DNA of 64,000 bases, from the NCBI RefSeq assembly GCF_018398395.1, contig NZ_JAHCBF010000004.1, forward strand, positions 62,001 through 126,000, read 5' to 3'. Under the pieces are notes generated by a model, which was not told the origin of the DNA, ran no database searches, and saw nothing but the letters and a program-made list of their open reading frames with translations. This DNA comes from Croceicoccus gelatinilyticus (lineage in GTDB: Bacteria > Pseudomonadota > Alphaproteobacteria > Sphingomonadales > Sphingomonadaceae). The position numbers and the translations under genes are program-made. Below, piece after piece: positions 62,206 through 64,000 of this stretch. Positions within the stretch are counted from its first letter, which is position 1. Each line of letters begins with the position of its first letter.

Positions 62206-62219
62206 ACATACATGACTGT
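62206..62219. promoter_or_regulatory. Operator-like palindrome S8 (ACA-N2-CATG-N2-TGT)
   Basis: ACATACATGACTGT, a full consensus match flanked by AAAA on the left and TTTTT on the right. On the minus strand it is followed by a TTTAAT-like -10 candidate directed to the Rieske 4 operon. It lies in the divergent region shared with TetR C. Confidence 0.65.
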
Positions 62220-62315
62220 TTTTGATTCGTCACGCACGATGGTTGCGAAGCTAGCTCTTTCGGGTGTAGAACGTCAACATTCGGTACGCCGGGGCGCAGA
62301 TAAACGGACATTTCT

Positions 62316-62333
62316 ACCAAACGCCCGTTTGGT
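62316..62333. promoter_or_regulatory. Perfect palindrome, likely TetR C operator
   Basis: ACCAAACG-CC-CGTTTGGT: two perfect 8-base arms around a 2-base centre, 23 bases upstream of the TetR C start. Size and position are typical of an autoregulatory TetR operator. It is unlike the ACA-N2-CATG-N2-TGT sites. Confidence 0.7.
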
Positions 62334-62356
62334 GGAAGCGATCTTGGAGAGGATCG

Positions 62357-62986
62357 ATGGACGCCAATATACTGGACGACATCTCGCATGCCGATCCGGC
62401 GCAGAGAAAAGATCGAGAGGAACGTTGGGCACAAGTCGTGGCGGTTTCGGCCGCCCTCTTCGCTCAGAAAGGCTACGAGGCGACTTCCCTGCGCGAAATT
62501 GCCGAGCGTGTCGGCATGCTCAAGGGCAGCCTCTATCACTACATCAACGGCAAGAGCGATCTTCTGGTCCACGTCCTGCGCGAGGCGCATTCCCGCGGCG
62601 TGCTGGTCCTTACCAAGATCGCGGAACGCGAAGGTCAGGCATTGGAGCGACTGGAAGAAGTCATCACCGCCCATGCCAAGTACATCTGCACCGAACGCGT
62701 ATTCACTGCCGGTTTCATCGAAGCACACCGCCATCTGACGCCCGACCGCGCGCGCGAATTCGACGTCGCCGAACGCAATTATCGCAAGGCAGTGGAACGG
62801 CTGATCGCGCGCGGACAGGTCGAAGGCGACTTGCGCGACGATCTCGACCCGAAAGTCAGCGCGCTATGCCTGCTGGGTTTTCTAAATTCCCTGCACGGCT
62901 GGGTGAAACCGGCCAGCGGCCTGACCACGCGGCGGCTTTGCGACCATGCGCTGGCGATGGGTCTTGGCGGTCTTCGCAAGACCTGA
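62357..62986 (+). CDS. TetR-family transcriptional regulator C
   Basis: A 209-residue TetR regulator. HTH region: RWAQVVAVSAALFAQKGYEATSLREIAERVGMLKGSLYHYINGKSDLL (about 23-70), then a helical ligand domain with AERNYRKAVERLI and SLHGWVKPAS, resembling the acyl-CoA-sensing TetR group that includes KstR2-like proteins. Divergent from the Rieske 4 operon with two different palindromes between; convergent with the enoyl-CoA hydratase. Confidence 0.88.
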   Translation: MDANILDDISHADPAQRKDREERWAQVVAVSAALFAQKGYEATSLREIAERVGMLKGSLYHYINGKSDLLVHVLREAHSRGVLVLTKIAEREGQALERLEEVITAHAKYICTERVFTAGFIEAHRHLTPDRAREFDVAERNYRKAVERLIARGQVEGDLRDDLDPKVSALCLLGFLNSLHGWVKPASGLTTRRLCDHALAMGLGGLRKT

Positions 62987-62997
62987 TGACGTGCGGG

Positions 62998-63768
62998 TCA
63001 GTCCTTGCCGAACGAGGCTCCGCGTTTTTCGGCGTAGGCCGTAACGCCCTCGCGGCTGTCAGCGCTGTCCAGCGTTGCCTTGCCCCATGCATTGCCCAGC
63101 GCCAGCGCCTGTTCGATCGAGACGCCGGTCGAAAGCTCGTACAATTCGCGCCCGTTGCGGATCGCCTGCCAGCTGTTTTCCAGCATCCCGCCGGTCACGG
63201 CCAGCGTCCGCTCCATCAGCTCGGCCCCCGGCACGACTTCGGTGACGACGCCAAGGTCGTAAAGGCGCCGCGCCGGGAACAGTTCGCCGGTCATGATCAT
63301 CGCCAGTGCAGTCGCGCGCGGCACCTGGTGGGCCAGCCGCTGGATACCGCCGGCAAAGGCGAAAAGCCCGCGCTTCACTTCGCTCACACCCATAAACGCG
63401 TGTTCGGCAGCAAAGACCATGTCGCAGGCCATCATGATTTCGAAGCCGCCCGCGACGGCCGTGCCGTTGATCGCGGCGATCAGCGGCTTGTTGCGCTTGC
63501 GTTCGGTGATCCCGCCAAAGCCGCGCCCCGGGATCAACCCGTGACCCGCGCCGTGTTCGGCCGCTTCCTTCAGGTCCATCCCTGCGCAGAACGCGCGGTC
63601 GCCGGTGCCGGTGATGACCATCGCGCCGATCGCGTCGTCGGCTTCCGCCTCGGTAACGGCCGCGTCGATCGCGGCGGACGTGGCGGCATCAAGCGAATTG
63701 CTCGCCTTCGGCCTGTCGATCCGCAGCACGCGGACCTTGCCGTGCGTTTCTGTGACGAGACCCGTCAT
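62998..63768 (-). CDS. Enoyl-CoA hydratase/isomerase (crotonase family)
   Basis: A 256-residue crotonase-fold enzyme. Oxyanion-hole segment AFCAGMDLKEA (about 60-70), AVAGGFEIMMACD with the first Glu and GVSEVKRGLFAFAGGIQRL with the second Glu, so both hydratase carboxylates appear present. It likely hydrates or isomerises an enoyl-CoA in the island pathway. Divergent from the partial VOC gene at the edge. Confidence 0.88.
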   Translation of the reverse strand: MTGLVTETHGKVRVLRIDRPKASNSLDAATSAAIDAAVTEAEADDAIGAMVITGTGDRAFCAGMDLKEAAEHGAGHGLIPGRGFGGITERKRNKPLIAAINGTAVAGGFEIMMACDMVFAAEHAFMGVSEVKRGLFAFAGGIQRLAHQVPRATALAMIMTGELFPARRLYDLGVVTEVVPGAELMERTLAVTGGMLENSWQAIRNGRELYELSTGVSIEQALALGNAWGKATLDSADSREGVTAYAEKRGASFGKD

Positions 63769-63794
63769 GACGCTGTTCTCCCGGAGTGTGTTTC

Positions 63795-64000
63795 TTGAAA
63801 AGCTTTGCCAACCTGCATCACCACGGCCGCATCGTGACCGACATCGCCGGCTCCATCGCGGCGCTTGAAAGCGATCTCGGCATGACCTTCGCGCCCGTTC
63901 GCAAGTTCGATCCGATCCGCGTCTGGCTGCCTGAAGACGGCTGGGGCGAGGCGCATATCGCGGTTACTTATTCGCGCGTCGGGCCGATCCACCTCGAACT
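63795..64000 (+). CDS. VOC (glyoxalase-like) family protein, partial (cut by window end)
   Basis: An open frame from a TTG at 63795 (or in-frame GTG at 63786) runs to the last base. The 68 visible residues begin MKSFANLHHHGRIVTDIAGS and continue through FAPVRKFDPIRVWLPEDG to VGPIHLEL, consistent with the first module of a VOC protein with a His near the start and Glu in HLEL. The 3' part lies outside the window, so the island continues to the right. Confidence 0.6.
   Translation, partial: MKSFANLHHHGRIVTDIAGSIAALESDLGMTFAPVRKFDPIRVWLPEDGWGEAHIAVTYSRVGPIHLE

Noticed and set aside
1-64000. Insertion sequences, phage genes or CRISPR arrays
   Set aside because: No transposase, integrase, terminal inverted repeats or regularly spaced repeats were seen.

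Overview
The window reads as a chromosomal segment of a GC-rich alphaproteobacterium of the order Sphingomonadales, most like Novosphingobium or the Erythrobacteraceae. This is inferred from the housekeeping gene content, the S16 protein with a long Ala/Glu tail, the ccmCDEFGHI and gspHIJK sets, and a catabolic island full of TonB-dependent receptors, Rieske oxygenases, SDRs and SnoaL-like proteins. No transposase, integrase, phage gene or CRISPR array was recognised.

Left part (1 to about 25 kb) is core genome. It holds ffh-rpsP-rimM and trmD-rplS (the usual ribosomal-maturation operon, here split by a divergent insertion of a thioredoxin-reductase-like flavoprotein and three small membrane or soluble genes), a GGDEF/EAL protein, a tightly overlapping dapF-mtaB-ftsY-yciB operon, a small secreted zincin, a Kup potassium transporter, the cytochrome c maturation operon ccmCDEFGHI (without ccmAB), a leucine dehydrogenase-type gene, tRNA-His and four type II secretion minor pseudopilins (gspHIJK). 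A 2OG-Fe(II) oxygenase and a GNAT acetyltransferase form the boundary.

Right part (about 26.3 kb to the end) is an accessory catabolic island. In order it contains: an operon of three SnoaL-like and two antibiotic-biosynthesis-monooxygenase-like (ABM) proteins; TonB receptor 1 and a cytochrome-c-fused PQQ dehydrogenase; a TetR regulator with another SnoaL-like gene; TonB receptor 2; a TPR/2OG-oxygenase protein; a long operon (ABM, SDR, cupin, M24-fold protein, 2-oxoacid dehydrogenase E1 alpha and E1 beta, stand-alone lipoyl protein, membrane PQQ dehydrogenase); a VOC protein; tandem Rieske oxygenases; two SDRs and a second TetR; an acyl-CoA ligase, SDR, Rieske oxygenase and acyl-CoA dehydrogenase; an opposing operon of Rieske oxygenase, SDR, VOC, thioesterase and MaoC hydratase; a third TetR; an enoyl-CoA hydratase; and a VOC gene cut by the window edge.

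The parts fit together as uptake of a hydrophobic compound (TonB receptors), periplasmic oxidation of alcohol or sugar-like groups (PQQ enzymes), ring hydroxylation (four Rieske alpha subunits), dehydrogenation (SDRs), CoA activation and beta-oxidation-like steps (ligase, ACAD, hydratases, thioesterase) and oxidative decarboxylation (E1 alpha/beta plus lipoyl protein). The substrate cannot be named from sequence alone.

The most striking observation is a short palindrome, ACA-N2-CATG-N2-TGT, usually followed by a T-run. It recurs about eight times between 28.7 and 62.2 kb, almost always in the promoter region of an island operon, which suggests one regulator, probably a TetR encoded here, governs the whole island. 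A different perfect palindrome (ACCAAACG-N2-CGTTTGGT) precedes the third TetR.
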